A stretch of DNA of 64,000 nt from Candidatus Marinarcus aquaticus (GCF_004116335.1 NZ_PDKN01000009.1:1-64000), one strand, 5' to 3'. Shown: positions 35,689-46,943, counted from the first letter of the stretch. The notes: a model not told the origin generated them from the letters alone. Numbers and translations are program-made.

Positions 35689-36552
35689 ATGCAAACGACT
35701 CTCCTTGGTTTAAATAAAATCAATACAACCACGGTTCAAGTCAATGAACCCATTCTTGGGAGCTCTTTGATTGAATTTCTTTTTACATCAACCAATCACT
35801 CCAAGAGTGATTGGGACGTTCAGTTTTTATACCACTACTTTGAAACATCAAAAAATTACTTCATTGCATCGTTTAAATCTAAAGAAAAGCACGCCATACT
35901 TATGCCACAAGTTCTGAAACTCTATTATAAAAATGCACAAGCTTCAAGTTATGATCTTTTCATTACTTCTGGTTTTTTTGCATTGTACTCATTTGAAAAG
36001 TTGGTCTGTTTTAAAGCGGTTCAAAAAAGTGTGACTAAAGAGGAGATTATACGTTATTTAGAACACACGTATTGCATCAAGATAGGACATACTGTTTTGC
36101 TCAGTGATGAGGAGTTGACGGCTTTTAAAAATGAGTATCTTAACAGTGCAACAACATTTGTACATGAAAGAGAATATTCTCGTTTTAAGACCATCAAAGC
36201 GACAGTAATCTATGGAATATACTTAATTTTTTTAGTTGTAAGCACATTGGTGATTTGGAACAGTACACATACAATATCTTCTAAAACAGTTGCAACAGTT
36301 AAAAAGATTGTGGTGCCTACAAAACGACTTCAAACGCAATCCATAGTTGCATTAATGCAAGCAATTAATCATTACAAACTTCAGTTGCAACTGTTTGAAA
36401 TGAACAGGGCACATGCTAATATTAAACTTGCGCATAACAACAAGGCCCATCTGATGCAATTTTTAGAAGATCAACAGTTGAAGATAAAATCTTTGAATTA
36501 TCAAAAAGAGAGTCAAATTTATGAACTTACTGCCATGGTTGTATTTGATTGA
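35689..36552 (+). CDS. Pilus/secretion assembly protein, PilM/PilN- or MshI-like (tentative)
   Basis: 287 residues. A cytoplasmic N-terminal ~170 residues precede one transmembrane helix (about 176-195), then a periplasmic coiled segment. This layout equals the GspL/PilN-type bitopic proteins of type II secretion and type IV pilus machines, but sequence motifs are weak. AAGGTGG precedes the ATG. It is the first gene of an operon with a PilO-like protein, a GspE-type ATPase and a GspF-type membrane protein, and that context carries most of the assignment. It overlaps the next gene by 32 bases. Confidence 0.55.
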   Translation: MQTTLLGLNKINTTTVQVNEPILGSSLIEFLFTSTNHSKSDWDVQFLYHYFETSKNYFIASFKSKEKHAILMPQVLKLYYKNAQASSYDLFITSGFFALYSFEKLVCFKAVQKSVTKEEIIRYLEHTYCIKIGHTVLLSDEELTAFKNEYLNSATTFVHEREYSRFKTIKATVIYGIYLIFLVVSTLVIWNSTHTISSKTVATVKKIVVPTKRLQTQSIVALMQAINHYKLQLQLFEMNRAHANIKLAHNNKAHLMQFLEDQQLKIKSLNYQKESQIYELTAMVVFD

Positions 36553-37186
36553 ACATAGGCTTTCAAACCTTAAGTCTTTTGAGAAACTGCAACTCTATCT
36601 TATTCCATTATGTTTAATGGGGATCATATTTTACAATGATACGCCTCTTCAAGCAAACATCCAACACAAAACAAATACCACACTCCAAAACCACAAAGTG
36701 GAGACGTATGTATTTATAAAGGCATTTGAAAACCAAAGTAAAGCCTTGAATCTTACTCTTTTGTCACTGCAAGAGCAAAGCAGTGGTTTTGCATTTGAGT
36801 TGCAAGGAGAGTTTACCTCTTTGATGCAGATGGTTTTGTTTTGTGAAACTTTTGGCAGTATCAATAATATGCCTGATATGAAAATACAACCGTTTAACGA
36901 TGAACAGTACAGTTTAAAATTACAGTTGGAGTTTGCAACGAAAAAGTATTTTCCCCAAGACAAAGAGCCATTGCAAAGTACAATTGTTCATTTGAAAAAT
37001 CCCTTCAGTGAAAAAGAAAAACTTCCTTCTTTAAAACTCTATGCCATTGTAAACGATGAAGTGCTGATCAACCATGAGTGGATCCATTTACATGAACATA
37101 TTCGTGAGTATACACTTATTAAGATTGAAGAACAAGCGGTTGTTTTACAAAATCACTTGGGACAAAAAATCTATTTGGAGTTGTAG
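36521..37186 (+). CDS. PilO/PilP-like pilus or secretion assembly protein (tentative)
   Basis: 221 residues. One N-terminal transmembrane helix (about 25-40) is followed by a periplasmic ferredoxin-like segment (about 75-140) as in PilO/GspM. A C-terminal stretch (KLYAIVNDEVLINHEWI to LQNHLGQKIYLEL) resembles the small beta domain of PilP/GspC. It may therefore combine PilO and PilP roles in one chain. It ends one base before the ATG of the ATPase gene. Assignment rests on layout and neighbours. Confidence 0.5.
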   Translation: MNLLPWLYLIEHRLSNLKSFEKLQLYLIPLCLMGIIFYNDTPLQANIQHKTNTTLQNHKVETYVFIKAFENQSKALNLTLLSLQEQSSGFAFELQGEFTSLMQMVLFCETFGSINNMPDMKIQPFNDEQYSLKLQLEFATKKYFPQDKEPLQSTIVHLKNPFSEKEKLPSLKLYAIVNDEVLINHEWIHLHEHIREYTLIKIEEQAVVLQNHLGQKIYLEL

Positions 37187-37187
37187 T

Positions 37188-38579
37188 ATGAGTGATATTA
37201 ACAACACGATTATTGATTACTCTTTGATTGCTGAGTTTGATGTTGCGTTGTTACAGCAACAACAAACCGTACCACTGTATAAAGATGATTTCCTTTTATG
37301 CGTGGCTGCAAGTAAAGAGGCCAATTTTGAATATATTCAAACCCAGTGTCATCTGCCTTTAAAAATCATCGAGGTTGACAAAAGTGAACTTATATTTATA
37401 CTGCAATCGTTACCACTCAAACAAAAAATCTATGAAAATGCTTTAGCCTCTGTACGACAAAAAGAGTCTTCCACCTCTTATATTCAAGACTTTTTAGAAG
37501 CATTGATTGCTTTTAGTATTAAAAAAAGAAGCAGCGATATTCATATAGAGACACAAGAACATGGTGTCTCTATTCGGTTACGTATTGACGGTTTACTGCA
37601 ACACTTTTTTTTGTTTGAAAAAGAGTTTTATAAAGTGTTAGGTTCGGTTGTAAAACTGATAGCATCTTTGGATATTACACAAAAAAGATTGCCGCAAAAT
37701 GGACGTTTTTCAAAACAAGTGAATGGACAAACTTATGATTTTCGAGTCTCTATTATGCCGACCATTCAAGGAGAATCGGTGGTTATTCGTATATTGGATA
37801 CAAACAGTGTACATCAATCGTTGTACACATTGGGCTTTGAAAAACAACAATTACAACATATAACAAAGATGATACACGCCAAACAAGGTCTGATTTTGGT
37901 CACAGGCCCTACTGGTAGTGGTAAAACGACGACACTGTACTCCATACTAGAAACAATTAATTCCGTGGATAAAAAAATCATGACCATTGAAGATCCCATC
38001 GAGTATCAAATACCAAGAATACAACAAATTCCTGTCAATCATGATATTAATCTTGGGTTTGCAGAAATATTGGTTGATATTTTGCGCCAAGACCCTGATT
38101 GTATCATGGTGGGAGAGATACGCGACAAAGAGTCGTTAAAGATTGCACTTCGTGCTTCTTTAACGGGGCACTTGGTTTTAGCAACCCTGCATGCCAATGA
38201 TGCCATTGCAACCATTAATCGTTTGTTGGATTTAGAAGCAGAAGCTTATATTTTAGCTTCGACTTTAAAACTGGTTATTGCACAACGTTTGGTCTTAAAG
38301 TTATGTGATGATTGTAAACACAGTGTAAAAAACAAAGAGTATAAGGCAGTGGGATGCGAAACGTGTAACTTGACAGGTTTCAGTGGTCGAACGATGCTTT
38401 GTGAAGTGTTACGCATCGATGAAAAGGTGGCTTCAATGATCATTCACAAAGAGAGTTCACACACTATACATGAGTATGTTAAAACACAAGGTTATGTCCC
38501 TTTATTTGAACAAGGCATGCAAAAGGTTCAAAACGGGGTGACCACTTTAGAAGAACTTTATAAGGTGACCACGCTTTGA
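37188..38579 (+). CDS. GspE/PilB-family secretion or pilus ATPase
   Basis: 463 residues from the ATG at 37188, just after the TAG of the preceding gene. Walker A GPTGSGKT at 240-247, Asp box TIEDPIEYQ, atypical Walker B LRQDPDCIMVGEIRD and His box LTGHLVLATLHAND are all present. A C-terminal zinc-binding four-cysteine site (CDDC and CETC) marks the assembly (GspE/PilB) rather than retraction (PilT) type. It would power pseudopilus or pilus polymerisation at the inner membrane. It overlaps the GspF gene by four bases. Confidence 0.93.
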   Translation: MSDINNTIIDYSLIAEFDVALLQQQQTVPLYKDDFLLCVAASKEANFEYIQTQCHLPLKIIEVDKSELIFILQSLPLKQKIYENALASVRQKESSTSYIQDFLEALIAFSIKKRSSDIHIETQEHGVSIRLRIDGLLQHFFLFEKEFYKVLGSVVKLIASLDITQKRLPQNGRFSKQVNGQTYDFRVSIMPTIQGESVVIRILDTNSVHQSLYTLGFEKQQLQHITKMIHAKQGLILVTGPTGSGKTTTLYSILETINSVDKKIMTIEDPIEYQIPRIQQIPVNHDINLGFAEILVDILRQDPDCIMVGEIRDKESLKIALRASLTGHLVLATLHANDAIATINRLLDLEAEAYILASTLKLVIAQRLVLKLCDDCKHSVKNKEYKAVGCETCNLTGFSGRTMLCEVLRIDEKVASMIIHKESSHTIHEYVKTQGYVPLFEQGMQKVQNGVTTLEELYKVTTL

Positions 38580-39763
38580 AACAGTATAAGATACGTTATC
38601 AAGAAAAAGGGCGTATTAAATCAGCCATTGTGGATGACGAGAGTCTTAAAAAAAATACTTATACTATTATCAGTAAACAAGCGTATAAACCTTTTGCAAT
38701 CAGTCTATTGATCAATCACAAAGTCTCTTTTAAAGAGGTCATCTCGTTGTTTTATGAGTTGGACATTATTTTGCAAGCAGATATTTTATTTGCAGATGCT
38801 TTAGAGATTGTGAGTCAAAGTCAAGCGCATCCACAAATCAAAGAGATCATAGATGTGATGAAAATCTCGCTGAAAAATGGGAAAATGCTCAAAGGGGAGT
38901 TACAAAATTACAGAGCTGTTTTAGGTGATGTGGTACTCTCTTTTCTTGAAATTGCGCAACACAATGGAAATCTCAAATCCATGATTCATTCATTGGTATT
39001 GGTTTTAAAACAGATACAAAGCAGTCGACAAAAATTAGTTAATGCCATGATGTATCCTATGATTTTGTTGTGTGCACTTCTCTTTTTATTTTTGTTTACG
39101 TTTTATGGTCTTTTACCGCAATTTGAGATGCTTTTTGCACAATATCAAGGCAACTTGCCTTTGGTGACACAGAGTTTGTTGAATATTAAAGAGTTTATAC
39201 ACGAGTATGGTCTTTGGTCGATAGGTTTTGTAATCATACTTTTGTTTTGTGTATACGCATACTATCAACGCAATGAAACCTTTAAATACAAGATGAGTTA
39301 TCTGCTTTTATGCAAAATCCCTTTTGTAAGCAGTGCGTTGTTTCATCTGAGTTTTCAACGTTTTTTTTTGCTTTTGCAGATGCTGTTAAAAGATAAATAT
39401 ACGTTTCAAAACTCTTTGCAAAATGCCCAAGTGGTCATCACCAATTATCACGCACAAAAAGTATTAAACGAGATAAATCAGCAGATACAAAGCGGAAAAT
39501 CAATATCATACGCTTTTAAAAAGAGTTGTTTATTTGACGATTTGACGCTACGTTTAATCACAGTAGGAGAAAAGAGTCACTCTTTGGACAAAACAATCCA
39601 TGAAATAGAAAAGATTTATCACGTCAGACTGGATGAGTCCATTAAGAAGTTGACAACTTATATTGAACCTGTCTTTTTTATTTTTATTGCATCCATGGTT
39701 GTATGGATTATGTTGGCAATATTTATGCCTATATGGAATTTAGGTGAAACGATGGGGATTTAA
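38576..39763 (+). CDS. GspF/PilC-family inner-membrane platform protein
   Basis: 395 residues. Two tandem GspF domains (about 60-180 and 260-380) with three transmembrane helices (about 155-180, 208-225 and 360-385). It starts at TTG in the overlap TTGA with the ATPase stop. This platform couples the GspE ATPase to subunit assembly. No pilin, prepilin peptidase or secretin gene is visible in this window, so the rest of the machine must be elsewhere. Confidence 0.9.
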   Translation: MKQYKIRYQEKGRIKSAIVDDESLKKNTYTIISKQAYKPFAISLLINHKVSFKEVISLFYELDIILQADILFADALEIVSQSQAHPQIKEIIDVMKISLKNGKMLKGELQNYRAVLGDVVLSFLEIAQHNGNLKSMIHSLVLVLKQIQSSRQKLVNAMMYPMILLCALLFLFLFTFYGLLPQFEMLFAQYQGNLPLVTQSLLNIKEFIHEYGLWSIGFVIILLFCVYAYYQRNETFKYKMSYLLLCKIPFVSSALFHLSFQRFFLLLQMLLKDKYTFQNSLQNAQVVITNYHAQKVLNEINQQIQSGKSISYAFKKSCLFDDLTLRLITVGEKSHSLDKTIHEIEKIYHVRLDESIKKLTTYIEPVFFIFIASMVVWIMLAIFMPIWNLGETMGI

Positions 39764-39773
39764 AGGCTAAATC

Positions 39774-40343
39774 ATGAGTAAAGAGAAATTTGAAGAATCA
39801 ATTAAAAATATTTTAGAGTATGTGGGCGAAGATGTCACACGAGAAGGCTTGGTTAAAACACCTGAACGCGTTCGAAAAGCCTATGAGTTTATGTGCAGTG
39901 GGTATAAAGAGGACCCCAAAGAGATCATCGAAAAAGCACTTTTTACATCAACTAATGATGAGATGGTGGTTGTCAAAGACATTGAGTTTTATTCTCAGTG
40001 TGAACACCACATGTTGCCTATCATTGGACGCGTACATGTGGCATATATCCCAGATGGAAAAGTGGTGGGATTAAGTAAAATTCCACGAGTGGTGAATGTA
40101 TTTGCACGGCGTTTGCAAATTCAAGAGCAAATGACCGAACAAATTGCAGAGGCTTTAAATACACACTTAAAACCCAAAGGGGTGGCAGTGGTCATTGATG
40201 CACGTCACATGTGTATGGAGATGAGAGGGGTAGAAAAAATCTGCTCTACAACTGTTACTTCAGCCCTTCGAGGTATTTTTAAAAAAGAGAAAAAAACCAA
40301 AGATGAGTTTTTAAGTATTATCTCATCTTCTTCGATTAAATAA
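39774..40343 (+). CDS. folE: GTP cyclohydrolase I
   Basis: 189 residues. The zinc site is Cys76 (SQCEHHMLP), His79 and Cys147 ([10 protein letters not shown]). It catalyses the first step of tetrahydrofolate synthesis, GTP to dihydroneopterin triphosphate. It forms decamers in the cytoplasm. It follows the GspF gene by ten bases, with no obvious functional link. The downstream mgtE gene converges on it. Confidence 0.97.
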   Translation: MSKEKFEESIKNILEYVGEDVTREGLVKTPERVRKAYEFMCSGYKEDPKEIIEKALFTSTNDEMVVVKDIEFYSQCEHHMLPIIGRVHVAYIPDGKVVGLSKIPRVVNVFARRLQIQEQMTEQIAEALNTHLKPKGVAVVIDARHMCMEMRGVEKICSTTVTSALRGIFKKEKKTKDEFLSIISSSSIK

Positions 40344-40345
40344 CA

Positions 40346-41689
40346 TTACAGCAGAATCACTTTAGCTAATCCAAGGAAGCTAAAGAAACCTACAATATCG
40401 GTTACTGTGGTAAGAAGTACTGTACTTCCAACCGCAGGGTCGATGTCAAACTTTTTTAATATTAATGGAATAGAAGCCCCAAAGAACCCAGCACTGAACA
40501 GATTGATGACCATTGAGAGTGCTATGACCACTCCAAGCATTGCCGTGCTGAACCAAAATGAAGCAATGAAACCAATGATCAATGCAAAAATAAAACCATT
40601 CACCAGTGAGATAAAGACCTCTTTTTTGATTGCATCTTTACTGTTGTCATAATCAATCTCACCCAAGGCCAATTGTCGAACCATTACGGCTAAGGTTTGC
40701 GTTCCAGCATTTCCACCCATGGAAGCTACAATGGGCATTAAAATAGCCAGTGCCACATATTGTTGGATGGTTTGATCAAACAGACCAATCACCAGTGATG
40801 CTAACACGGCAGTTCCTAAGTTAATAAAGAGCCAAATTCCACGTTTTTTTGCAGTGGTTAAAAGATTGTCTTCATGCTCAAACTCTTCATTAACCCCTGC
40901 TAATTGGTACATTTGCTCCGTTGCATTTTGTTCAATAACGTCCAAGATATCATCCGAAGTAATTCGACCGATCAACATACCTTGATACCCCACAACAGCA
41001 ACAACACTTAAGTCGTATTGCTCAAACTGTTTGGCAACAAAGTCGATGTCTTCATCATCTTGCACTTTAAAAGGTTTGTATTTGTTATCATCACTGTTCA
41101 CAATGTCTTCGTACGTCTTTTCAAAATCAAAAATGATTAAATCTTCTAAAGAGATGGATGCCAGTAACATTTTGTCATCATTGATGATAAAAACTTGGTG
41201 AATATTTTCGAGCTCACCTTCAGCTTTTAAATGTTTTAATCGCTCAATTGAATCCCCAATTTTCTCATTGATATTGGCTGAAAAAAGTTCGGTTTGCATA
41301 TAAGCACCGGCTTCATCATCCTCATAACGTTTCAGCCAGTTGATCTCTTGTTGGTTCTCTTCTTCAAGTCCTTCAAAAATCTCTTTGGCTTTCTCTTTAT
41401 CAAGCTCTTCAATCTCTTGAATGATGTCCGTTTGGTCATCCGAATCCATTTCTTCAACGGCATCGGTTAATTGCTCACTTGAAAGCTCACCGTAGGTATC
41501 TTCTCTGATGTATTCTGGCAGTTCAAGAATAACTTCCCCTAAGATTTCATCAGGAAGCTGTTTTAAAACAAAGTAAAATTCATCACTGTTGTTTTTGTAA
41601 ATCTTTTTTAAAGAGTTGGCAATATCCGTGGGGTGAAGCTCCTCAATGCTGTTGAGTAGTTCATTGGGATCTTTGATATGCTCTTCCAT
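40346..41689 (-). CDS. mgtE: Magnesium transporter MgtE
   Basis: 447 residues. An acidic N-domain (superhelical, about 1-125) precedes a tandem CBS pair (about 130-255) and five transmembrane helices (about 285-447) containing the conserved pore segments PIVASMGGNAGTQTLAVMVR and NLFSAGFFGA. The soluble part senses Mg2+ and closes the channel when Mg2+ is plentiful. AAGGTTATCC precedes the ATG. It is probably co-transcribed after the M23 peptidase gene, which lies upstream on the same strand. Confidence 0.95.
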   Translation of the reverse strand: MEEHIKDPNELLNSIEELHPTDIANSLKKIYKNNSDEFYFVLKQLPDEILGEVILELPEYIREDTYGELSSEQLTDAVEEMDSDDQTDIIQEIEELDKEKAKEIFEGLEEENQQEINWLKRYEDDEAGAYMQTELFSANINEKIGDSIERLKHLKAEGELENIHQVFIINDDKMLLASISLEDLIIFDFEKTYEDIVNSDDNKYKPFKVQDDEDIDFVAKQFEQYDLSVVAVVGYQGMLIGRITSDDILDVIEQNATEQMYQLAGVNEEFEHEDNLLTTAKKRGIWLFINLGTAVLASLVIGLFDQTIQQYVALAILMPIVASMGGNAGTQTLAVMVRQLALGEIDYDNSKDAIKKEVFISLVNGFIFALIIGFIASFWFSTAMLGVVIALSMVINLFSAGFFGASIPLILKKFDIDPAVGSTVLLTTVTDIVGFFSFLGLAKVILL

Positions 41690-41705
41690 GGATAACCTTT
41701 ATGCG

Positions 41706-42926
41706 TTAAGCTTCAACTTTTGCTACAAGTAACTCTTTTAAGTCTGTTTGTTTATCAAACTGTGTGATATTAAGTGGCTGAGGTTTGTTTTTAATGGTAT
41801 CTAAAAGATTTTGTGAAACCTCTTTAGTATAAGCGATAAACTCTTTTTTGGCTTTTCCTTTGAGAGTATTTTTTGTTACACGAATGATTTTTTCAGGGTT
41901 AATCGCTCGTCCATTTTTATACAGACCAAAGTGTAAGTGTGGTCCTGTGCTCACACCTGTACTTCCTACATACCCTATATGAGTTCCTTGTTTGACCCAT
42001 TTCCCAGAATAAACACCTGGAGCATATTTTGACATGTGTGCATACAGTGATTTAAATCCCCCTTCGTGTCTTATTTCAATTGTTTTTCCATAACCACCTT
42101 TTCGTCCTTTGAAAATCACTTTTCCTGAAGCTGTGGCATAGATTTTTCTTCCTCGTGGAGCTGCGTAATCAATTCCAAGATGTGCTCGATATCGTTTTAA
42201 TATAGGATGAAATCGTTTATATGTGAATCGGTCTGAAATTCTGGTGTAAGATACGGGGGTTTTCATAAAAAAGCTTGTAAGGTTTCGTCCTTTTTCATCA
42301 TAATAAAGCCCATCTCCATCATTTTTAAAGATATAGGTTTGTTTCTTTTTTACTTCAACAAGTGCTGCATGAATGGTTGGAGTTCCATAGTATTGACCCA
42401 TTCTGATACGTTGGGTGTATTTAATGGCAACATGATCACCTTTTCTCATTCTTTTGAAGTTGGCCACTTGGTTAAATGCGCGTACAAACTCATTGGCCAA
42501 AGCTTTGTTTGATGTGGCATCTAAAAGATCTTGATAAGGTGAATAGTTGATAGGTATTGCAATGGTTTGAGTAATCTCTTCAAATGAAATAGGTGAAGTC
42601 GTGAATACAAACTCTCCTTTTTCTTTGTATAAGTGCAGTTGCATCTCTTCAGAGATTGGAATGAGCACTTGAACCATCTCATTGTTCTCTTCTAAGACTT
42701 GGTATTTAATCCCTGCAGTGATTTCAGAACACAACTCGCGGTCATTTTTCTCTAGTTCAAAATAGAGTGTTTGGGGGATATTGTGTGATTGTAAAAATGT
42801 GAGAAAAGTTTCCCCTTTTTTCCATGTTAACTCTTTGAGTTCAGCACCTATTAAACTTGAAACCAGCAGCAGCAATGTTATGAGTAATTTCACCGTATTC
42901 ATCCATTTTTTAAAATATTTGCTCAT
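41706..42926 (-). CDS. M23-family peptidoglycan endopeptidase
   Basis: 406 residues from the Met at 42926; a Met four codons earlier and one eight codons later are alternatives, and none has a strong ribosome-binding site. A signal anchor (VKLLITLLLLVSSLIGA) and a middle domain precede the LytM/M23 zinc peptidase with HLGIDYAAPRG and GPHLHFGLYK (the HxxxD and HxH ligands). The family cuts peptidoglycan crosslinks in the periplasm; in Helicobacter and Campylobacter the related Csd/Pgp proteins set helical cell shape. Which of those paralogues it matches cannot be said here. Confidence 0.92.
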   Translation of the reverse strand: MSKYFKKWMNTVKLLITLLLLVSSLIGAELKELTWKKGETFLTFLQSHNIPQTLYFELEKNDRELCSEITAGIKYQVLEENNEMVQVLIPISEEMQLHLYKEKGEFVFTTSPISFEEITQTIAIPINYSPYQDLLDATSNKALANEFVRAFNQVANFKRMRKGDHVAIKYTQRIRMGQYYGTPTIHAALVEVKKKQTYIFKNDGDGLYYDEKGRNLTSFFMKTPVSYTRISDRFTYKRFHPILKRYRAHLGIDYAAPRGRKIYATASGKVIFKGRKGGYGKTIEIRHEGGFKSLYAHMSKYAPGVYSGKWVKQGTHIGYVGSTGVSTGPHLHFGLYKNGRAINPEKIIRVTKNTLKGKAKKEFIAYTKEVSQNLLDTIKNKPQPLNITQFDKQTDLKELLVAKVEA

Positions 42927-43117
42927 TATACAACACAAAACTTAAACACAAATGCGTTGAAAAAGGCTTTCTGGAAAGAAAGTATATCAAAAATATTTAA
43001 AATAATCAAATCTTAAGAATTGGCTAACTTATTTTATTGGAAATTCTTTTATCAAGTGTTAATCGTTTTTTAGATAAAATCCCAACATTTTAAGACAAAG
43101 ATATAAGGTATATTTGT

Positions 43118-45328
43118 ATGCAAAAACTAGAAAACCTTGAAGAGATAGCATTAGCACACTCTTTAACCCTCGAAGAGTTTGAACACATTAAACAAATTCT
43201 TGGAAGAGAACCAAACTATGTAGAGATTGGTATTTTCTCTGCAATGTGGAGTGAACACTGTTCATATAAATCAAGTAAAAAGTACTTAAACGGTTTCCCT
43301 ACAAAAGCGCCATGGGTTATCCAAGGGCCAGGTGAAAACGCTGGTGTTATTGATATTGGTGATGGATATGCGGCTGTATTTAAAATGGAATCACACAACC
43401 ACCCAAGTTTTATTGAACCATATCAAGGGGCTGCTACAGGTGTTGGTGGTATCTTACGTGACGTATTTACAATGGGTGCACGACCGGTTGCAAACATGAA
43501 CTCTATTCGATTTGCTTCAATTGAAGGTGACTCTCCAACCGCACAAAAACACCGATTCTTACTTCGAGGTGTGGTTGCTGGTATTGGTGGATACGGTAAC
43601 TGTATGGGAGTTCCTACCATTGGTGGGGAGACTACGTTTGAAGAGTGTTATGCGGGAAATAACCTTGTAAATGCATTTACATTGGGGATTGCAAAAGCAG
43701 ATGAAATCTTCTACGGAAAAGCAGAAGGTTTAGGAAACCCAGTGATGTACGTGGGTTCTAAAACGGGGCGAGATGGTCTTGGTGGGGCTGTAATGAGTTC
43801 AGCTTCGTTTGATGAAGACAGTGAGTCAAAAAGACCAACGGTACAAGTGGGTGACCCATTTACTGAAAAACTTCTTTTGGAAGCTTGTTTAGAGCTGTTT
43901 AAAGAGGACTTGATTATTGGTATCCAAGATATGGGAGCTGCAGGTCTTACTTCCTCTTCCTTTGAGATGGCAGGACGAAGTGGTTCAGGTATGATCATGC
44001 ATCTTGATAAAGTTCCAGCAAGAGAAGAGGGTATGACACCTTATGACTTTATGTTGTCTGAGTCACAAGAGCGAATGCTCATTTGTGCAAAAAAAGGGTG
44101 TGAGCAAAAAATCATTGATATCTTTGAAAAATGGGAATTAGACGTTGCTGTTATTGGTGAAGTAACAGACACAGGAAACATGGAACTGTTCTGGCATGGT
44201 GAGAAGTGTGCAGAAGTACCTGTTCAACCCGTATCTGAAGAGGCTCCCGTTTTAGATAGACCAGTTGCAGAACCTGTATACTTAAAAGATATTGCAAATA
44301 TTACTTTGGATAAAAAAATCACAAACCAAGAGGCATTTGATGCGATGTTTGCTGACATGGAAGTGGTGGATAAATCATGGGTATATAACCAATATGACTC
44401 AATGGTTCAAACCAATACCGTTAAAGGGCCAGGAACTTTGGATGGTTCTTCTATTCGTGTAAAAGAGACAGGAAAAGCGCTTGCAATGAGTGCAGACTGT
44501 AACACACGATTTTGTTACATCAACCCAGAATTAGGAGCTGCAGCAGCAGTTATGGAATCTGGAAGAAACGTAGCGATGACAGGGGCTGTTCCAAAAGCCA
44601 TCACCGATTGTCTTAACTTTGGAAATCCTCAAAATCCAGAAGTGATGTGGCAATTTGCAAAAGCGTGCGAAGGTATCAAAGCGGCTTGTAAAGAGTTAAA
44701 CACGCCTGTTATTGGTGGAAACGTATCACTGTACAATGAAACAAATGGAGTGGGCGTTTTCCCAACACCTTCAATTGCAATGGTTGGGGTCAATGAAGAT
44801 GCCAACAAAGTATTGCCTTCTTGTTTTCAAAAAGAGGGAAGCACCATCTATATGTTAGGGGAAACATTCTCTGAATTTGGTGGAAGTTTGTTCATGAAAA
44901 AGATGTACGGAAAAGTTGCTGGAGTGCACCCAAAAGTAGATTTTGCAAAAGAGTTGACACTTTGGAATACCGTAATTGAAGCCAACAAGCAAGGATTACT
45001 GAACGCTGCAAAAGATATCAACGTGGGTGGTTTAGCCATCAGTGCAGCGAAAATGGCTGTGGTGGGGAACAAAGGAGTAGAGATCGTTGCACCATTGAAT
45101 GATGCAAAAGATATCTTCTCTGAAACACTGAGTCGAGCCATTGTAGAAGTCGATTATACAAACGAAGAGGCATTTGAAACATTGGTTTCACGCATGGGGC
45201 AATATTGCATGAAAATTGGAAGCGTTAAAGGAGATGAAATCTCAATTAACGGTGTACAAAAATCATTGGCAGATGCACGAGACATCTATTATAACCGATT
45301 CAAGCAAGTAATCGAACAAGATTTATAA
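43118..45328 (+). CDS. purL: Phosphoribosylformylglycinamidine synthase subunit PurL
   Basis: 736 residues, the small (PurS/PurQ-dependent) form. [19 protein letters not shown] and [17 protein letters not shown] are the nucleotide-binding signatures, and a second half of the same fold follows (GGNVSLYNE). It makes formylglycinamidine ribonucleotide in de novo purine synthesis. AAGGTA is near the start. It is separated from purH by a strong terminator. Confidence 0.97.
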   Translation: MQKLENLEEIALAHSLTLEEFEHIKQILGREPNYVEIGIFSAMWSEHCSYKSSKKYLNGFPTKAPWVIQGPGENAGVIDIGDGYAAVFKMESHNHPSFIEPYQGAATGVGGILRDVFTMGARPVANMNSIRFASIEGDSPTAQKHRFLLRGVVAGIGGYGNCMGVPTIGGETTFEECYAGNNLVNAFTLGIAKADEIFYGKAEGLGNPVMYVGSKTGRDGLGGAVMSSASFDEDSESKRPTVQVGDPFTEKLLLEACLELFKEDLIIGIQDMGAAGLTSSSFEMAGRSGSGMIMHLDKVPAREEGMTPYDFMLSESQERMLICAKKGCEQKIIDIFEKWELDVAVIGEVTDTGNMELFWHGEKCAEVPVQPVSEEAPVLDRPVAEPVYLKDIANITLDKKITNQEAFDAMFADMEVVDKSWVYNQYDSMVQTNTVKGPGTLDGSSIRVKETGKALAMSADCNTRFCYINPELGAAAAVMESGRNVAMTGAVPKAITDCLNFGNPQNPEVMWQFAKACEGIKAACKELNTPVIGGNVSLYNETNGVGVFPTPSIAMVGVNEDANKVLPSCFQKEGSTIYMLGETFSEFGGSLFMKKMYGKVAGVHPKVDFAKELTLWNTVIEANKQGLLNAAKDINVGGLAISAAKMAVVGNKGVEIVAPLNDAKDIFSETLSRAIVEVDYTNEEAFETLVSRMGQYCMKIGSVKGDEISINGVQKSLADARDIYYNRFKQVIEQDL

Positions 45329-45348
45329 GTCTAAACAGACAAAACGAA

Positions 45349-45380
45349 ACGGCAGAATTTTTTAATTCGGCCGTTTTTTT
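45349..45380 (+). terminator. Rho-independent terminator after purL
   Basis: The stem ACGGCAGAATT pairs with AATTCGGCCGT (10 of 11 pairs) around a TTT loop and is followed by seven T. It lies 20 bp after the purL stop and 35 bp before purH. Confidence 0.85.
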
Positions 45381-45408
45381 ATTTTAAACATATCAAAGAG
45401 GAAAACAG

Positions 45409-46941
45409 ATGAGAGCGTTAATCAGTGTAAGTGATAAAAGCGGTGTTGAAAATTTTGCAAAAGAGTTGGTAGCTTTAGGGTATGAAATCATCTCTACAGG
45501 TGGTACATACAACAAACTTAAAGAGGCAGGAATTGCGGTTATTGAAGCAAACGAAGTGACGAAGTTTCCAGAGTGTTTTGAAGGAAGAGTAAAAACATTA
45601 AATCCATACATTCACGGTGGAATTTTACACCGAAGAGACAAACAATCGCACCTTGACCAAGCTAAAGAGCTGGGAGTTGAAGGGATTGATTTAGTGTGTG
45701 TAAACTTATACCCATTTAAAGCAACGATTGAAAAAACAGATGACTTTGAAGAGATTATTGAGAACATTGACATCGGTGGTCCAGCAATGGTTCGAAGTGC
45801 GGCTAAAAACTTTGACTCAGTGATTATTGTAACGGATGTGGCTGATTATGATATGGTATTAAACAACCTTAAAAATGACACCAATACGGTTGAGTTCAGA
45901 CGAGATATGATGATTAAAGCATACGAGCACACAGCGGCGTATGATTCTATGATTGCAAACTACATGAACAAACGATTCAACGGTGGAATGGGGGCAAAAC
46001 AGTTTATCGTAGGTGAAAAAGTGTTTGATACACGATACGGAGAGAACCCACACCAAAAAGGTGCATTGTATGAGTTTGATAAACACTTGTCAAATAAATT
46101 CATCACACTAAAAGGTGAAGCAAGTTTTAATAACATGGGTGATATCTCAGGTGCAGCTAAAATTGCAGGTGCATTTGGTGAAGATAACGCAGTATGTATT
46201 GTAAAACATGGAAATCCTTGTGGATTTGCGATTAAAGACACCCTTTTAGAAGCCTATACTGAAGCACTTAAATGTGACCCTGTTTCTGCGTTTGGTGGAG
46301 TGGTTGCAGTAAATGGTATTGTGGATTTAGAGCTTGCAGTAAAAATGAATGAAATTTTCTTAGAGGTGGTATTTGCTGCAGATTTCACAGCTGAAGCAGA
46401 AGAGGAACTAAATAAGAAAAAAAGAATTAAACTCTTTAAACAAGGGACAAAAAAACTTGAACTTGCAAACGATGCCTTTAACTTTAAAATTGTGGATGGT
46501 GGATTTGTCTACCAAGACAGCGATAAAGTAGAAGAAGATGAAGTTAAAAATGCTGAACTTAAATCTAAAAAAGAGGCAACGGCACAAGAGAAAAAAGATA
46601 TGGAAATCGCCGTTAAAGTGGCTGCAGGGACGAAATCTAACTGTGTTGTATATGTAAAAGATTCTGCAGTTGTAGCTATTGGTATGGGTATGACTTCACG
46701 AGTAGATGCAGCCAAAGCAGCACTTAGAAAAGCTGAAGACATGGGTATTGATGTAAGCGGTTCAGTATTGGCTAGCGAAGCATTCTTCCCATTCAGAGAC
46801 TCAATTGACGCAGCGGCTGAAGCTGGGGTTTCGTGTGTGATTGAACCAGGTGGAAGTGTGAGAGATGATGAGGTGATTGAAGCGGCGAATGAGCATGGGA
46901 TGTCGTTGTACTTTACAGGGATTAGACACTTCTTACACTAA
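45409..46941 (+). CDS. purH: Bifunctional AICAR transformylase / IMP cyclohydrolase
   Basis: 510 residues. The N-terminal cyclohydrolase domain (MGS-like fold, about 1-195) has [19 protein letters not shown]. The C-terminal transformylase has [13 protein letters not shown] and [10 protein letters not shown] (Lys-His catalytic region) and ends [19 protein letters not shown]. It performs the last two steps to IMP. AAAGAGGAAAA precedes the ATG. It is grouped with purL, and a 149 bp hairpin follows. Confidence 0.97.
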   Translation: MRALISVSDKSGVENFAKELVALGYEIISTGGTYNKLKEAGIAVIEANEVTKFPECFEGRVKTLNPYIHGGILHRRDKQSHLDQAKELGVEGIDLVCVNLYPFKATIEKTDDFEEIIENIDIGGPAMVRSAAKNFDSVIIVTDVADYDMVLNNLKNDTNTVEFRRDMMIKAYEHTAAYDSMIANYMNKRFNGGMGAKQFIVGEKVFDTRYGENPHQKGALYEFDKHLSNKFITLKGEASFNNMGDISGAAKIAGAFGEDNAVCIVKHGNPCGFAIKDTLLEAYTEALKCDPVSAFGGVVAVNGIVDLELAVKMNEIFLEVVFAADFTAEAEEELNKKKRIKLFKQGTKKLELANDAFNFKIVDGGFVYQDSDKVEEDEVKNAELKSKKEATAQEKKDMEIAVKVAAGTKSNCVVYVKDSAVVAIGMGMTSRVDAAKAALRKAEDMGIDVSGSVLASEAFFPFRDSIDAAAEAGVSCVIEPGGSVRDDEVIEAANEHGMSLYFTGIRHFLH

Positions 46942-46943
46942 GA

